Assembly: GCA_003996215.1 (NCBI GenBank)
Contig: QJPP01000310.1
Location: 186,001-250,000, forward strand
Source: Jaltomata sinuosa
Taxonomy: Eukaryota > Streptophyta > Magnoliopsida > Solanales > Solanaceae
Length of the DNA stretch: 64,000 bases
Reading direction: 5' to 3'
In this document: positions 33,976 through 47,915 of the stretch, piece by piece
How positions within the stretch are numbered: position 1 is the stretch's first letter
How the letters are laid out: every line of letters begins with the position of its first letter
The notes under the pieces: model-generated
What the model saw: only the letters and a program-made list of their open reading frames with translations
Database searches by the model: none
What the model was told of the DNA's origin: nothing
Made by a program: the position numbers and the translations under genes

Positions 33976-35520
33976 CTACAACCTTGCTTTGAACCTATCT
34001 ATGTCTTCAGTAGACTTGTATTTGATCTTAAAGATCCATTTGCATCCTATAGGAGACTTATCTGCTGGTAAGTCAACTATTTCCCAAGTCTTGTTTTCCT
34101 GTAAGGCCTGAATCTCTGCATTCATAGCTTCCACCCATCTTGGGTCTGAGACAACTTCCTTGTATGTCTGTGGTTCCTTGATACTGTACATCTTAGACAG
34201 ATATGCCTGATAAGTTGGAGCAATATTCTCATATGACAGATACTTATCAAGCCTGTAGGATCCCTCATGTATGTTCAGAGAAACAAATTCTTTCATCCAC
34301 AAGGGTGGTTTAGTCCCTCTTGTTGATCTTCTGGCAGGAGCCTGAGGTGCAAGTACTACTTGGTCACCTGCTGGCAAGTTCACAGATACCTCTACATTAG
34401 GCTGAGCATCAGTTACTGGTTGTATGTTAGTAGATTGTTCAAGGTAAGGTACAATCTGTTGGACACTGTCTTGACTTTTCTCAGCCCACTCATCATTTGT
34501 GCCTGTGTAGTTGAAGATTGGGACTGACTCTGTAGACTGTGACTTGAAGGGAAATATTTCTTCTTTAAACACTACATCTCTGTTAACAAAGAAAACATGA
34601 CTAGTTAGATCATATAGTAGATAGCCTTTCTGATTTTCAACATATCCCATGAGCACACAAGTAATTGATTTGGAACTCAATTTGTCTGTTTCATTTATTT
34701 TCTTAGTAAAACATAGACAGCCAAATGCCCTTAAGTGATGTAGAGAAGGTTTCTTATGATACAACTTCTCAAAAGGAGAGACATTGCCAATGACTTTACT
34801 AGGTAGTCTGTTAATGATGTATACAACTGTTTGAACACACAAACCCCAAAATCTTAAAGGGACATGTGTTTGAAGTCTTATAGCTCTTGTCACTTCTAGT
34901 ATATGTCTATATTTTCTTTCTGCTATTCCATTTTGTTAGGGTGTATAAGGACAAGAAGTTTGATGTAGTATTCCTAGAGCTTTAAACAATTCATTGCAGT
35001 TTGTATTCACAAATTCAGTTCCATTATCACTCCTTACAACTTTGACATGGTTATCAAACTGAGTAAGTACATAAGTAAGGAAGTTCTTAAGGATGGTATG
35101 AACATCAGATTTCATTCTTAACAGAAAAATCCAAGTCATTCTAGAATGATCGTCCACAATAGTCAAGAAGTACTTGTATCCATCAAAATTAGCCTTTTTA
35201 TAAGGACCCCATATATCCATGTGAAGCAAATCAAACACATTTGAACTACTAGATGTACTAACAAGAAAGGGAAGCCTAGCTTGTTTTGCACAAGGACATA
35301 TAGTGCACTTGTTTACATTTTCAGTAATATCTGCTAAGTTTAGATGTAGTAACTTGTTAAGAACAGAACTAGATACATGTCCTAATCTTTGATGTATTAA
35401 ATGCACATCTAAATTTTCAGGAAGTTCAACATCAGGTGTAGTATTACTAGCTGTTAAGATGACTGCATCTTGATCTAGATTGCATGACAGTATATACAAG
35501 CCTCCTTCTTCTCTACCAAT
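33976..35520 (-). pseudogene. Copia integrase and start of RT (nonsense-mutated)
   Basis: HLIHQRLGHVSS with CTICPCAKQ is the HHCC zinc region. LLHMDIWGPY and VRSDNGTEFVN give the catalytic Asp residues. A TAA stop near 34935 interrupts the core just before NGIAERK-like sequence. The frame resumes at 34893 (TRAIRLQTHVPLRFW) through the copia linker and into RT. The left limit of protease/integrase is cut at 35520 by the Ogre insertion. Confidence 0.92.
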
Positions 35521-38500
35521 TGTTGACACCCAATTTTGGTCCTCCTTTTTCCCATAATTAATTTTTATATGCTTCTTAGTCCCGAGGACTTTTCCAAAAT
35601 AATTTTCTTATTTTTATATTAGTTTTTAATAAATTTTGGCACCAATAATCATTTTAAAAAATGATTTTCTTTACTTTTTATAATAATAATAATATATATT
35701 ATTTCCTTTACTTTCTATGTATGAAATAATAATAACTAATAATATTGTATCTTATAAGATCACTCCAAAAATATTTTATAATTCATTCTTTTTAATAAAA
35801 TATTAGTTTATTAACTTTTATTTTGAAACTCTAAATAAATTTTGCCGTATCGCTATAATATTTCCTAAATATAGTTCTATTAATTGGGGATTGCGATTAC
35901 GCGTATCAAAATTATTATTTTTTGTCATTTATATACGTATTGGAAAGTTAATTAGGATAAAAGAAGCATCGTTAAATTAATTAAGTGAGAAAACGATTAG
36001 GGAAAATTAAATTTCTTACAAACTAATTCATTTACCAATTTTTGGGCCAAATCCTTATTTCTTTCAGCCAAAAATTAACTGGCCCACTACCCAATTCCTC
36101 CTAACCCGGCCCAAAACCTCCTAACCCGGCCCAAAAAACCCCTAAACTAAACTAATCCTAATCCCCTCTCCACTCTCTCGTCCAAAACCAACCAGACCCC
36201 TAAACCCCTACTCCTCATCACCTAAATGCCCAAGACCCGCCGGATTTTCGCTCAAACCGGCGGGCATAACAACAACGGTGCCATTTCCATCACCTTTACA
36301 TCGCCTTTTCCCTTTTTCCTGGGATTTTTCAGAGCTGTAAAGCTGCCCACCGCCGCTGCAGTAGTATTGTAACTTTTTTTGGGGGTCGGAATACTTGTAC
36401 ATGGCAGTAGTTATTTTGATATGTTCTAGGCTAGCAGTTTACTTGCATGAAAATCAGCTTTTGGCTTAGCTTAAGAAGAGTTCTACAAGATTTAAGCTTT
36501 GAAAGATAATTAGCTAGGTGCTTTAAGATTCACTACATGCTTGAAGTTCAGTAGTTTGTTTGATAACATGAATATATAGGTTGTAACTTGAGTTTTTTAA
36601 AGGTGATTTAAATAAGCTTGAAAACTCACTGTTGAGGCAAGTTCTAATTGGTTCGGGAGGCTTCACTATAGATTAAGCATAATGTTGGTTTTATGTGTGT
36701 TTCAATGTCATACAGTAAATGAGTTCAAACATGAGTAGTAGTTGTTAAATCAGTTCGAAAAGAGATAGTGGTTGTTACTTTTTTCCCAAGTAAGCGGGTG
36801 TTTTCCTCAACTTTTTAAACTGTCACAACTGTTTCTCTGTCGTAAGAGGATATTAAACTGAATTAAGTCGTGGACGTAGCCGCTGAAAATATACTTTCTT
36901 CCTGTTGAAAAACTTGGTTCAGTTCAAAGGTCTATCTCTTTTCTCTTAAATTATTCGATGTATGCTCATATAAATTCATTGTTTGAAATCTGGTTCAGCT
37001 TGAAGGTTTATTTATCTTCTCTTAAATTTTCTAATATACTCATACGTGTTCCCTCTTCAAATTAGTAGATATTAATATGAGAGAGGATGGTTGTTGGATA
37101 TGACTCGGTTTAGTAAAACAAGTTATCTGTTTCTTTTTTTTTCTTAAAGCTGATTTGTTTGGTATGTTTTATTTGTCAAAACAGTAGTCATATGCTTTAA
37201 ACCATTTAGTAATAGTAGCTGGAATGTAGTCTGAATCTCAATTCATAATAGGCAAACTTGATTACTCATTTTATTCTCAAATCTGTTGGGAGAATTGAGT
37301 TCTCTAAAACGTTAGCTCGATACATTATGTGGTCATGTCTTTTAACTGGGCAAAGATGCATGAAGTAGCTGACTAATGTTGTTCTTAAGTGGCTTAGACG
37401 GATCTTGAGCGTATTGATTTTTCTCTTTCAATAACTGCACCATTTGGTTGCTTTCCAGATGACTCGAAAAAGAATGAATTTGTGTGTATCTAATGCTACA
37501 GTAATCGTTTAACTTGGTCGGTCAGATTATCTTCGCTTAAAATGAACTATAGGAAGGTTGGAGTCTTCAGATATACTCATTGGACTATTTTAAGGTCATT
37601 GTGATGTCGTTTTTGATACTTTGAACATGGTAATAATGGCCTACATATGTCTCTGCTTGTTTGTATGATACGGGCAGCCCTTCATCTTAGCATGAAAAGG
37701 TCTTTAAAAGGCTTAAAACTTCAAGTATAGTAATCTGCCTCCCTTTTGCTTGAACACTGGAACAACGTCGTCAATTGTTTGGTTATGCCTTTAACTAAGT
37801 CGTTTACTTAAAATGGGATTTTTCTACTTCTACCTTAGCATGAAAGAGGCTTTACAAGTTTTAATCTTTGAGAGGTGATTAACCATGTGTTTGAGATTCA
37901 CTATATGTTTGAAGTTTGCTAGTTTTGTTTGATTTATATGACGTGAATATAGAAGTTGTAACTTGGGTCTTGAACATGATTAAATAAGCTTGAGAATTCA
38001 CTGTTAAGGTAAATTCTAATCAGTTTGAACAAGTTTGTGGTATGGTTACGAGTTGTACCAATTTAAATCACTTCATACGAGTAAAAGATGGTATCAATTT
38101 GGCTTCCAAAGTTTGAGGATAGCGGGCTGTAGCTATAACTTCGAGAAGATTGTATATACACATGTGTAATCGTTCTAAAGGCTTGCATATATATATTGAT
38201 CACCTAGCTTTAAGTTGATTAAGTTGGATGAAGAGTATGGTACCAGCTCACACGTAGGACTGTTTTCTTCCTGTTAAAGCGTGTGATGTTCAGTCTTAAG
38301 GTTTGATTTAGTTATTCGAAAGGTGTAATCTCTTGAGAACTAAACTAAAACTTGTCTCCTTCCTCGACAATTTTTCTGAAATTGAAAAGCTAACTGGAAA
38401 GGATAGTATTATTAACGTAATAAGTTTATGCCTACAAAATTATGGTGTAGTGTTCCATCTTGTTTGAACCATTTACATGAACCCCAACCGCTCCCTCTCT

Positions 38501-40613
38501 TGCTTCCTTAGTTGGCTATGCAAATTGTATTAGTCGAGTGAGTTTGGACTTGTATAAACAACTCAATGGGGTGGTGTCCTTGTTTGGATTTTGATAGTTC
38601 AAAAATGGCTAAGAATCTGCCAACACGAGCAAAAATTGGTTAAATTCTTAACTTTCCTTTAGAAACTAATCTTGTTCGTTGGCTTTACTAAGTATACAAA
38701 TGTGAAATATGGCTATTGTTACAATTGGGCAGTTATGAAAGATGAGTGATTGTATTGGGAAGAGTAAGATAGCATGTTTACCTCTCCTTTATTTTTCCAG
38801 TTTTCTACTAAGTATGAAAAAAAAAACGTTTTTTTTTAGAAATATATCTTGTCATTTCTTATATCTCTATGAAAAAAAAACTACTTACAAAATTTACTCT
38901 CTAACATGGTACAAGCTTTGTGATGGTTTGTTTGCAGCGGTGTAAATAAGGAGTGATAATTATCAACTTGGGCATCTCAGTGACTATGTAATTCTGATTT
39001 ATTACAATGGCTTGATCCTTTATATTTATAAAGGGGCCTGTGTCAGTAAAGGATCACATCTTTTCTTAGTTGGTTAAATATATTTTTGTTAATATGTTGT
39101 TGTCTTTTCAAGTGTTTGATTAGCCTCTAATTTCTTTACTCTTTCTTTGTTTCATGGCACGACCGGAGGGCTGGAGTTCTCATTTTGAAACTCATTTATG
39201 ACCCAAAAACTTTTGGGTCAGCAGCTATTAGGAGACTACACGTGCATCGGAGTCAAGTATTAGGAGTTGGGCTCTCAAAGAACCCAACATTTCTTAGTTC
39301 TCTCCGTCCTTTATATTTATTATTATTGTTGACATTGTTATTTGCTAACTTTGTATGTGCCTTTGTGTGATTTCGTACAGGCTCATAGCCACCTTTGTGG
39401 ATTCTCCCTCTCCTTAAGTATTAAGTGTTTATTGTTTTCTTTAAAAAAAAAAAAATAACAATTATCATGTCACCATTTTCTAGCACAAGGTTACTTTAGA
39501 AAAATAAAAAAGACATTTCTTTCTTGTCATTCATAAAATTTGGGAGCTGTACCTTTCTTATTAAAAATATCGCGTTTCTTCCACTATTAGTTATTTCTAC
39601 ATTCGTCAGGCAAAGAACTTAGAAATGAGAAGCTAAAAATGATTATTTTTTTTATCTGCTTATCAATTTTGCTAAAACGGATTATCGACTCAGTCTTTAC
39701 TAATATTATTTGCATAAAATTTTGACCCGCAGTTATTTCATTTCAGATTATCCTCCAAAAGAAAAAATTGCAAGTATGAGGTATATGTATTATTATTTTT
39801 ATAAACATATTTTTTACATCGCCATTATATTCTATATATTTTACCACACATATATATTACAATTATATTATTTTGTATTGTACATATACTTATTTTTACA
39901 TACATACATACGAGCATATTGACATACATATATTTTTTTTTTACACTCATACTATTTTACACACACGCATATCTACACCTATTTTTACCACATACTATTT
40001 TTTACTACATATACACATGTTTATAAGTTATTATTTTATTAAACATTGTCTACATACTCTTTATGCACACTATTTTTTTTAAAATTACTACACATATATT
40101 ATTTACATGCATATATACTCCACTACACTTTTATATATTATACTATTTTAAAATATTACATTTTTTACTCTTTAAATTATATTTACATCTTATACCGCTT
40201 TGTATACATATATATTTTTTTACTTTTATATACATCATACTCTCTTTTAAACACAAGAAATGATTTTAATTTACTTTTTTTTATTTAAAATTACATCCTC
40301 TAAAAAATAATTTTTCTTTTAATAAGTAATGCTAAACAAATATCCCTAAATATTTTTCTAAAGCTAAGTTTTAAGGACTATCTTCGGATAGGCTCTGGGG
40401 GATGCTTAATACCTTCCCCTCGAATAACCAAAACTCTTACCTAGAATTTCATTGGTTTTCGCAGACTAAAAACAGAGTTTTACATTAACAAATGGTTTTC
40501 CTAATTTTTCCTAAAAAGATTAGGTGGCGACCCTAAACCCTTTTTTTAAAAAACCTGGTAGAAGAGCCGGATGTTGCAAACATATTTTGGCCAGTTCAAA
40601 ATAGGGCGCGACA
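35521..40613 (+). repeat. Ogre 5' LTR (5.09 kb)
   Basis: It starts tgttgacacccaattttgg and ends aatagggcgcgaca (TG...CA). The 3' two-thirds (37118-40613) is repeated almost unchanged at 47915-51421; I noticed only a handful of substitutions in the first 1.3 kb compared. A very long LTR, as in Ogre. The small open frames inside are not supported as genes. Confidence 0.9.
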
Positions 40614-40616
40614 GAA

Positions 40617-40634
40617 TGGCGACTCTGCTGGGGA
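40617..40634 (+). other. Ogre primer binding site
   Basis: tggcgactctgctgggga starts three bases after the LTR end. This matches the type of site I recall as tRNA-Arg complementary for Ogre elements. The inverted copy is at 43895-43912. Confidence 0.75.
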
Positions 40635-41205
40635 AGCTTTACTTGTGTTTTTACCTTAGCATGCTTAGTTTATGAACGTTATTTGGGATATTTGTTTATT
40701 TGCAGTACATTATTTGCTTTAATTATGTTTATATCATTCTTTGTTTGAAAGGACGCAAGCCAAATCCAAACTTGTGTTCCTTATTTGTTTGATAAACACT
40801 ACTTGTTACTGCTTTCTCACTTGCATTTCTCTATCGTGTCTTTGGCCGTACACATTTCACACACTGTGGTACACGCGGAGGGTTTTATGCCCCCCCAAAC
40901 CTTCTTTTGGATTCTTTAGTTTCAGAGTCGGTGCAATTAGGTTAGTGCGCCGTCTCGCGGTTATTCAGTCTACTCTCAAATCTGGGAAAATACTCTTATC
41001 CTAGAAATAGGTCATATTGCATAGCCTTAGGCAGGACGATCCTGGGGATTGACACTGCATTTAGAAAACCGCCCTTATGTCAACGGGTTTTTCATAAAAC
41101 CTAATGACATATACTTTGTGTGAATTTGATGTAAATGATCCAAACAAAAATACATAATGGATTTGGGATAAACAAACTTATCATACTCTTTACCTTTTCT
41201 TTCAG

Positions 41206-42297
41206 ATGAATATCAACCAAAACTTACCAAACATCCAGATGGTTATCTCAGCACCTGACAACCTAAAAAAGTGGTGGCGAAACATCCGCGTAGCACATGG
41301 GGATGAGGTACGGGAGCATTTGGGGGCTTTGTTGTCACTTATGGGGATCCAAGCTGACAAAACCCTCACCACTTTATTGATGAAATTTTGGGACCCAACC
41401 ACTGTGACTTTCAAATTTTTGAATTTCGAAATCACTCCTACCTTGGAGGAGATTAGTAATTTTGCTGAACTACCACTGAGGGAAAAAGTGTCGGTACTCC
41501 CATCACCCATAAAGAGGGCAGATATTCTGAGGCTTTTCGGATTACACATTTTTCCATCACTGAGAAATGTGGAAGGCGGAAAGGTGAAGTTGGATTACCT
41601 TTTTGAAAGATACGGTCGTCTCGAGAGCTTTGACGAACACCAAGGTGAATTCGTCTGTACCCGCAGACAGTGGGTATATATGCGACCTAGGGTCTTTGTG
41701 TTGGCCTTCTTGGGAACTATGATCTTCCCGATGAGATTTTATTGCATTGACCTCAATATCCTGCCGATAGTGATGAACGTCTTTGCAGAGCCGCAAAGAC
41801 TTACCTTGGTACACATGATCCTTGCTGAGATGTTTCGGTCGTTATCTGCATGCACACGAGGACACAATTTCTTTGGAGGCTGCAATTTGTTATTGCAAAT
41901 TTGGGCTGTAGAACACTTCTATCGCCGCCACCCACAAATGGACTACTGTATTGACACACGCAACAGGATTCAGACTCATAAAGAACGCATGAGATATTGG
42001 ACATATGCACCCACTGGAGAAGAAGAGTGGCGCACATTTTTGACCAACCTTACCAGAGATTTCATCCAGTGGAGATATCCCTGGATGACAGGATTGGCCT
42101 TCATCAGAACTCGATACTTGTATTTCATCGAGTTGATGGGACTAGGAGGCATCCAGCCATATGCGCCTCTTCGTGTTTTAAGACAGTTTGGCTTTGTCCA
42201 GGATATACCATTGTGGTCAATCATGGCGTTACATGAGGACAGTTATGGTGTCGTGATCCCAACTGTGGATCACGGCACCATAACTGTCCTCATGTAA
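41206..42297 (+). CDS. Ogre ORF1 protein, truncated at the palindrome centre
   Basis: An open frame of 363 codons starting ATG at 41206 (MNINQNLPNIQMVIS). It belongs to the extra ORF1 that Ogre elements carry upstream of gag, whose function is not known; it resembles a plant mobile-domain type protein. Notable blocks: WWRNIRVAHGDEVREHLG, LPLREKVSVLPSPIKRADIL, RRQWVYMRPRVFVLAFLGTM, GGIQPYAPLRVLRQFGF. True ORF1 coding ends near 42259, where the inverted copy begins. The last dozen codons are read from the opposite strand of that copy and are artefactual. No stop lies inside the ORF1 part. It is probably not expressed as a functional protein. Confidence 0.8.
   Translation: MNINQNLPNIQMVISAPDNLKKWWRNIRVAHGDEVREHLGALLSLMGIQADKTLTTLLMKFWDPTTVTFKFLNFEITPTLEEISNFAELPLREKVSVLPSPIKRADILRLFGLHIFPSLRNVEGGKVKLDYLFERYGRLESFDEHQGEFVCTRRQWVYMRPRVFVLAFLGTMIFPMRFYCIDLNILPIVMNVFAEPQRLTLVHMILAEMFRSLSACTRGHNFFGGCNLLLQIWAVEHFYRRHPQMDYCIDTRNRIQTHKERMRYWTYAPTGEEEWRTFLTNLTRDFIQWRYPWMTGLAFIRTRYLYFIELMGLGGIQPYAPLRVLRQFGFVQDIPLWSIMALHEDSYGVVIPTVDHGTITVLM
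42260..42266. other. Centre of the long palindrome
   Basis: A seven-base spacer (caactgt) between gtgatcc and ggatcac. On each side ggacagttatggtg matches in inverted order with one mismatch in the first 24 bases. This is a near-perfect hairpin tip joining two arms of several kilobases. Confidence 0.9.
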
Positions 42298-43320
42298 CGC
42301 CATGATTGACCACAATGGTATATCCTGGACAAAGCCAAACTGTCTTAAAACACGAAGAGGCGCATATGGCTGGATGCCTCCTAGTCCCATCAACTCGATG
42401 AAATACAAGTATCGAGTTCTGATGAAGGCCAATCCTGTCATCCAGGGATATCTCCACTGGATGAAATCTCCGGTAAGGTTGGTCAAAAATGTGCGCCATT
42501 CTTCTTCTCCAGTGGGTGCATATGTCCAATATCTCATGCGTTCTTTATGAGTCTGAATCCTGTTGCGTGTGTCAATACAATAGTCCATTTGTGGGTGGCG
42601 GCGATAGAAGTGTTCTACAGCCCAAATTTGCAATAACAAATTGCAGCCTCCAAAGAAGTTGTGTCCTCGTGTGCATGCGGACAATGATCAAAACATTTCA
42701 GCAAGGATCATGTGTACCAAGGTAAGTCTTTGCGGCTCTGCAAAGACGTTCATCACTATCGGCAGGATATTGAGGTCGATGCAATGGAACCTCATCGGGA
42801 AAATCATAGTTCCCAAAAAAGCCAACACAAAGACCCTCGGTCGCATGTATACCCATTGTCTTCGGGTACAGGCGAATTCACCTTGGTGTTCGTCAAAACT
42901 CTCGAGACGACCGTATCTTTCAAAAAGGTAATCCAATTTCACCTTTCCTCCTTCCACATTTCTTAGTGATGGAAAAATGTGTAATTCCAAAAGCCTCAAA
43001 AAATATGTCCCCTTTATGGGTGATGGGAGTACCGGCACTTTTCCCCTCAGTGGTAGTTCAGCAAAATTACTAATTTCCTCCAAGGTAGGAGTGATCTCGA
43101 AATCCAGATATTTGAAGGTCACAGTGGTCCGGTCCCAAAATTCCATTAATAAAGTGGTGAGGGTTTTGTCAGCTTGGATCCCCATAAGTGACAACAAAGC
43201 CCCTAAATGCTCCCGTACCTCATCCCCATGTGCTACGCGGATGTTTCGCCACCACTTTTTTAGGTTGTCAGGTGCTGAGATAACCATCTGGATGTTTGGT
43301 AAGTTTTGGTTGATATTCAT
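42267..43320 (-). pseudogene. Inverted Ogre ORF1 copy (frameshifted)
   Basis: On the minus strand the frame 43320-42688 matches the plus copy from MNINQNLPN on. It is then shifted near 42686 and continues as MSACTRGHNFFGGC (42684-42229). By eye roughly 95% of residues match the plus copy. Differences cluster near LPSPIKGTYFLRLLELH. Same family as 41206, but not an exact mirror, so it comes from a different element copy. Confidence 0.85.
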
Positions 43321-43915
43321 CTAAAAGAAAAGGTAAAGGGTGTGATAAGTTTGTTTATCCCAAATCCATCATGTGTTTTAGTTTGGATCATTTACATCAA
43401 TCACACACAAAGTATATGTCGTTGGGTTTTATGAAAAACCCGTTGACAATAAGGGTGGTTCCCTAAATGCAGTGTCAATCCCCAGGATCGTCCTGCCTAA
43501 GGCTATGCAACATGACCTATTTCTAGAATAAGAGTATTTTCCTAGATTTGAGAGTGGACTTGAATAATTGCGAGACGACACACTAACCTAATTGCACCGA
43601 CTCTGAAACTAAGGAATCCAAAAGAAGGTTTGGGAGGGCATAAAACCCTCCGCGTGTACCACAGTGTGTGAAATGTGTACGGCCAAAGACTCGATAGAGA
43701 AATGCAAGTGAGAAAGCAGTAACAAGTAGTGTTTATCAAACAAATAAGGAACACAAGTTTGGATTTGGCTTGCGTCCTTTCAAACAAATAACGATATAAA
43801 CATAAATAAATCAAATAATGTACTGCAAAATAAACAAATATCCCAAATAACGTTCATAAACTAAGCATGCTAAGGTAAAAACACAAGTAAAGCTTCCCCA
43901 GCAGAGTCGCCATTC

Positions 43916-46900
43916 TGTCGCGCCCTATTTTGGACTGGCCAAAATATGCTTGCAACATTCGGCTCTTCTACCTGGTTTTGAAAAGGGTTTAGAGTCGCCA
44001 CCTAACCTTTTAGGGAAGAATTAGGAAAACCATTTTTTGTAAAAACTTTGTTTTGGTCTTTCGAAAACGTTTGAGATTCTGAGTAAGGGTTTTGGTTACT
44101 CGAGGGGAAGGTGTTAGGCACCCCTCAGAGCCTATCCGAAGATAGTCCTTAAACTCAATTTAGAAAAAATATTTGGGAAAATTATTTGTTCATTATTTGC
44201 TAAAAAGGGTGATAAAAACGTGTTTTATTAATTTAAAGAAAACTCAAAGTATATGGCACATGCTACTACAATAGGCAAAAATATAAAATATGCTTATGGT
44301 AAAAAAAAAGATGACACATATCTACGTACATGTCGAAATATATGAAAGTCTAATAGTAATACTCTTATCATCAAAATATGTAGAACTTTATGATTTATAA
44401 AAATATATACTTAAAAAAGGCTATGTAAAAGAAATGAGGATGTTATTTATACAAATATACTTTTTGTAAAGTGAAAAAATGTAATTTTTAGAGTTTAGGA
44501 AAGTTTATGGCATGTTTAATAAAAAAGAAAATAAAGATGATGTATGTATATTTAAAATATAAGAAATCATATGAAAAGTTTAATATTTAAAAGATTTGGA
44601 TAAGTAAAAAATGTAGGAAATAAGTATACCTGTAATAGAGAAAAAATATAAAAGAAAATCATATTTATTTTGTAAATATATTTCAGGTAAAAGAATAATT
44701 TGAAGACTTGAGTAGAGAATGAAAATTATTTGTTTCATATAAAGAAGACTTTTATTCGTAAAGTAAAAATGAACATGCGTTAAATATGAAAGAAAGTATT
44801 ATGTACGTAAATGTAATTGTGATAAAATAATATATGTATAATTTGAGTAGGAAGATGGGTAAGTAAAATATAAATATATACCTTGTAGTAGATAGCATAT
44901 GACATATATACCTTGCGTTTTGAAGCCTTTAAAAAATCTGAAAATCTCAAAAATAAATAAATATATATATAGAGTATAACCAAAATATTTGTAAAATATT
45001 GGAGTTAGAATAAGATAGTACATGAATTGTTAATAAATATAAAGAAGGCTTGCCTAAACTAGATAGAGGATTTTATAGCTTATGGCCTAAGAATGACTAA
45101 TATTTGTTTGAAATAAATTAAATCGCTAATTAGTATTTTTGAAAATCTACCACGAGTTATTTAAACAAGTTTTCCTTGAAACAAAGCCTAAATTAATTAA
45201 TCCTAAAAAATCTGCACTATTTACTATTTATTATTACTATTTTGAAAGTGTTTAACCACTAATTTTAAAGTATTTAAAAAAAAGAAAACCCGAAACATTT
45301 GCCTAAACTAAAAGAGTGAAGGAAACTCACTTTTAAAATTTCGAACTAAATAAGATAACCCAACAAAGTTGTGAGCCAAAAAATAAACATTAATCCAAAT
45401 CACACAAAAATGCGTATACAAATAATATGAGGTTAGTTAAACAATTCAAGTACTAGGAAAAACATATAAAAACAAAGGACTAGGTACGCCAAGTTCCTTT
45501 GGAGGAACTGAACTCCTAATGAATGACTCCGAGTACTGCGATAGTTCCTAGTAGTTGTTCGACCCAAAACATATTGGGCCGAGGTTGAGTTTCAAATGAG
45601 AACTCCAGCTCTCCGGTTGTGCCATGAAACAAAGAAAGGGGAAAAAGATTAGTGACTAATCATGAGTGACAAGTTAGTAAGAGAAAACATAATAACACAT
45701 TCAATACCAATATCCAAGTTTTATTTGCCTTAATTGCATTACGACCAAATCATTAAATAACTAAGGGATTTCTGTAATTTAGGCAGATTCAGAGATAGCC
45801 AAACATGTTCATGTTCAACCACACTAATATTGAAAACAAAGACAACCATTACTAACTGATTTTAGCACAACTGAACCTTCAAACAATCACGCTCATGAGC
45901 TAGAAACAAACTCTTTTTTTTTTCAACTTAAATAAATCATAGTTAGGTGATTAACATGTGCTGCCCTTTGAACTAATTTCCATATGTATAGGCAATCTTT
46001 AGGAGTTAATAACTTATAAAGGATAGCCAACCATTCTTAGAGTTTTAGGACTTTAAGCCCTTTTTACGCTAAACGAAGGCTGCCAACACCTTGCGGGAAC
46101 GAAAAATTATAGAAGACGAACTAAACAATTATTATAGTCATCACATGATCACAACAATGTCCTTAAACATTCAGCTGTATATACCCGGAAAACTCGAAGC
46201 CTCTTGAGGTTCATTTCAAGCTAATTCAAGGTTATAAATATTCTTCCAATACACCATCAACTATAAATACAACCGAACAACCCGACCACTACTTTACTTC
46301 AAATTTTTATCACGATAATTCGGACCAAACAGCCAACACCATTTAAAACATTTGAGCCAAGTCTTGAGTTGTAAACACTTCACAATCACATAAGCTAAAC
46401 CAAACGACCAGAAACTGATTTTGTTTCACATTTTTAATGCCTAAAATCAACCAACTAACATCCCGAGTAACCACATAGTAAACGATTAACAAAATCTAAG
46501 CGCAACGTAATTAAGACGGGATAGGATTTACCTTGTGTTGGGCAGCGATTGAGGCCGTCAAGTGTTGAGTTTCAAACTAGCTCTTCCGACTCCGACTCCG
46601 GTTATCCGAGTAGAGCAAACGAGACAACAGGAGCAAAACGAATAGTGAGTATATGCAAATCGACAGTGAACAACCAGAGAACAATTTTTGGTGAGCTGTT
46701 GATAATTTTTTCTGATTTCTGGATCTTTTTTAATGGAAACCCAAGGGCTCTTTTTATAGCCGAATTCCCGGGGGTCCAACGGTTCTCTTCAAAACTTTAA
46801 AGGGCTGATTTGAAGAAGGAAAGTGACGGGTTGGGGGTGTAGAACTCGGACCCGTCGGACTAACTCGTACCCGTCGGATAACACTTTGAATCCGACGGGT

Positions 46901-47915
46901 CTTTGATTTTCTCCTCTTTTATGAGGTCTGCAGCCGGCGGCGGAGGAAGCTTTTACAGCTTTACTTTGAGTTGACAAAAAGGTGAGGGGATGGCTATAAA
47001 AGTGGAGGAGAGAAGGGTGAAGACCACCGGATTTTGCTATTATCCGGCGGTCGAGCGATGGGTGGTCTTTTTCGAGGCTGCAAAAATCTCCGGAAAGGGG
47101 GAAAAGACCCCGTGAGGTGACGGAAAAGGGCGCCGCCGCTGTTTGCCCGCCGGTACGAAGCAAAACTCGGCGGGTCTTGGAGGTGGGGGCGACGAGCAAA
47201 AGGGTTTGGGGGTGGGAGCTGTCGGTGTTTGTTGCAAGTGGGAGAGAAAAGAAAAAGGGATTGGGTTTTGGGTAATTAGGCTGGTGGGGAAATTGGGCCG
47301 GGTCAGACGGTTTGGACCGGGTTAGGGGGAATTGGGTAGTGGGTTAGGAGGTTTTGGGCCAGTTTTGGCTGAAAGAAAAAAATAAGAATTTGGCCCAAAA
47401 TTGGTAAATGAATTAGCTTTGTAGTAAAATTCAATTTTCCCTAATCGTTTTCTCACTTAATTAATTTCACGATGCTTCTTTCATCCCAATTAATTTTCAA
47501 TACGTATATATATGACTTAAAATAACTTTAATACGCGTAATTGCAATTCATAATTAATAAAACTATATTTTTAAAATATTATAGCGATACGACAAAATTT
47601 ATTTAGAGTTTGAAATAAAAGTTACTATACTAATATCTTATTAAAAAAAACGAATTATAAAATATTTTTGGGGTGATTTTATAAGATACAATATTATTAG
47701 TTATTATTATTTCATACATAGAAAGTAAAGGAAATAACATATATTATTATTATTATAAAAAGTAAAGGAAATCATTTTTTAAAATGATTATTGGTGCCAA
47801 AATTTATTAAAAACTAATATAAAAATAAGAAAATTATTTTGGAAAAGTCCTCGGGACTAAGAAGCATATAAAAATTAATTATGGGAAAAAGGAGGGTCAA
47901 AATTGGGTGTCAACA
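43916..47915 (-). repeat. Inverted second Ogre LTR (4.0 kb, divergent)
   Basis: On the minus strand it starts tgttgacacccaattttgac and ends aatagggcgcgaca, with its own primer site next to it. Only the outer parts and the cggttgtgccatgaaacaaag block clearly match the first LTR. The central part is shorter and different (GC-rich promoter-like stretch 46790-47300 with repeated acccgtcgga). It represents another Ogre subfamily. Confidence 0.85.

Noticed and set aside
39710..40288. Frames rich in Tyr and Ile inside the Ogre LTR
   Set aside because: They lie in an AT-rich tract with tacatata repeats; identical shadows occur in the second LTR copy; no support for coding.
41976..42931. Frames antisense to Ogre ORF1
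   Set aside because: Shadow frames of the two ORF1 arms; duplicates on opposite strands arise from the palindrome.
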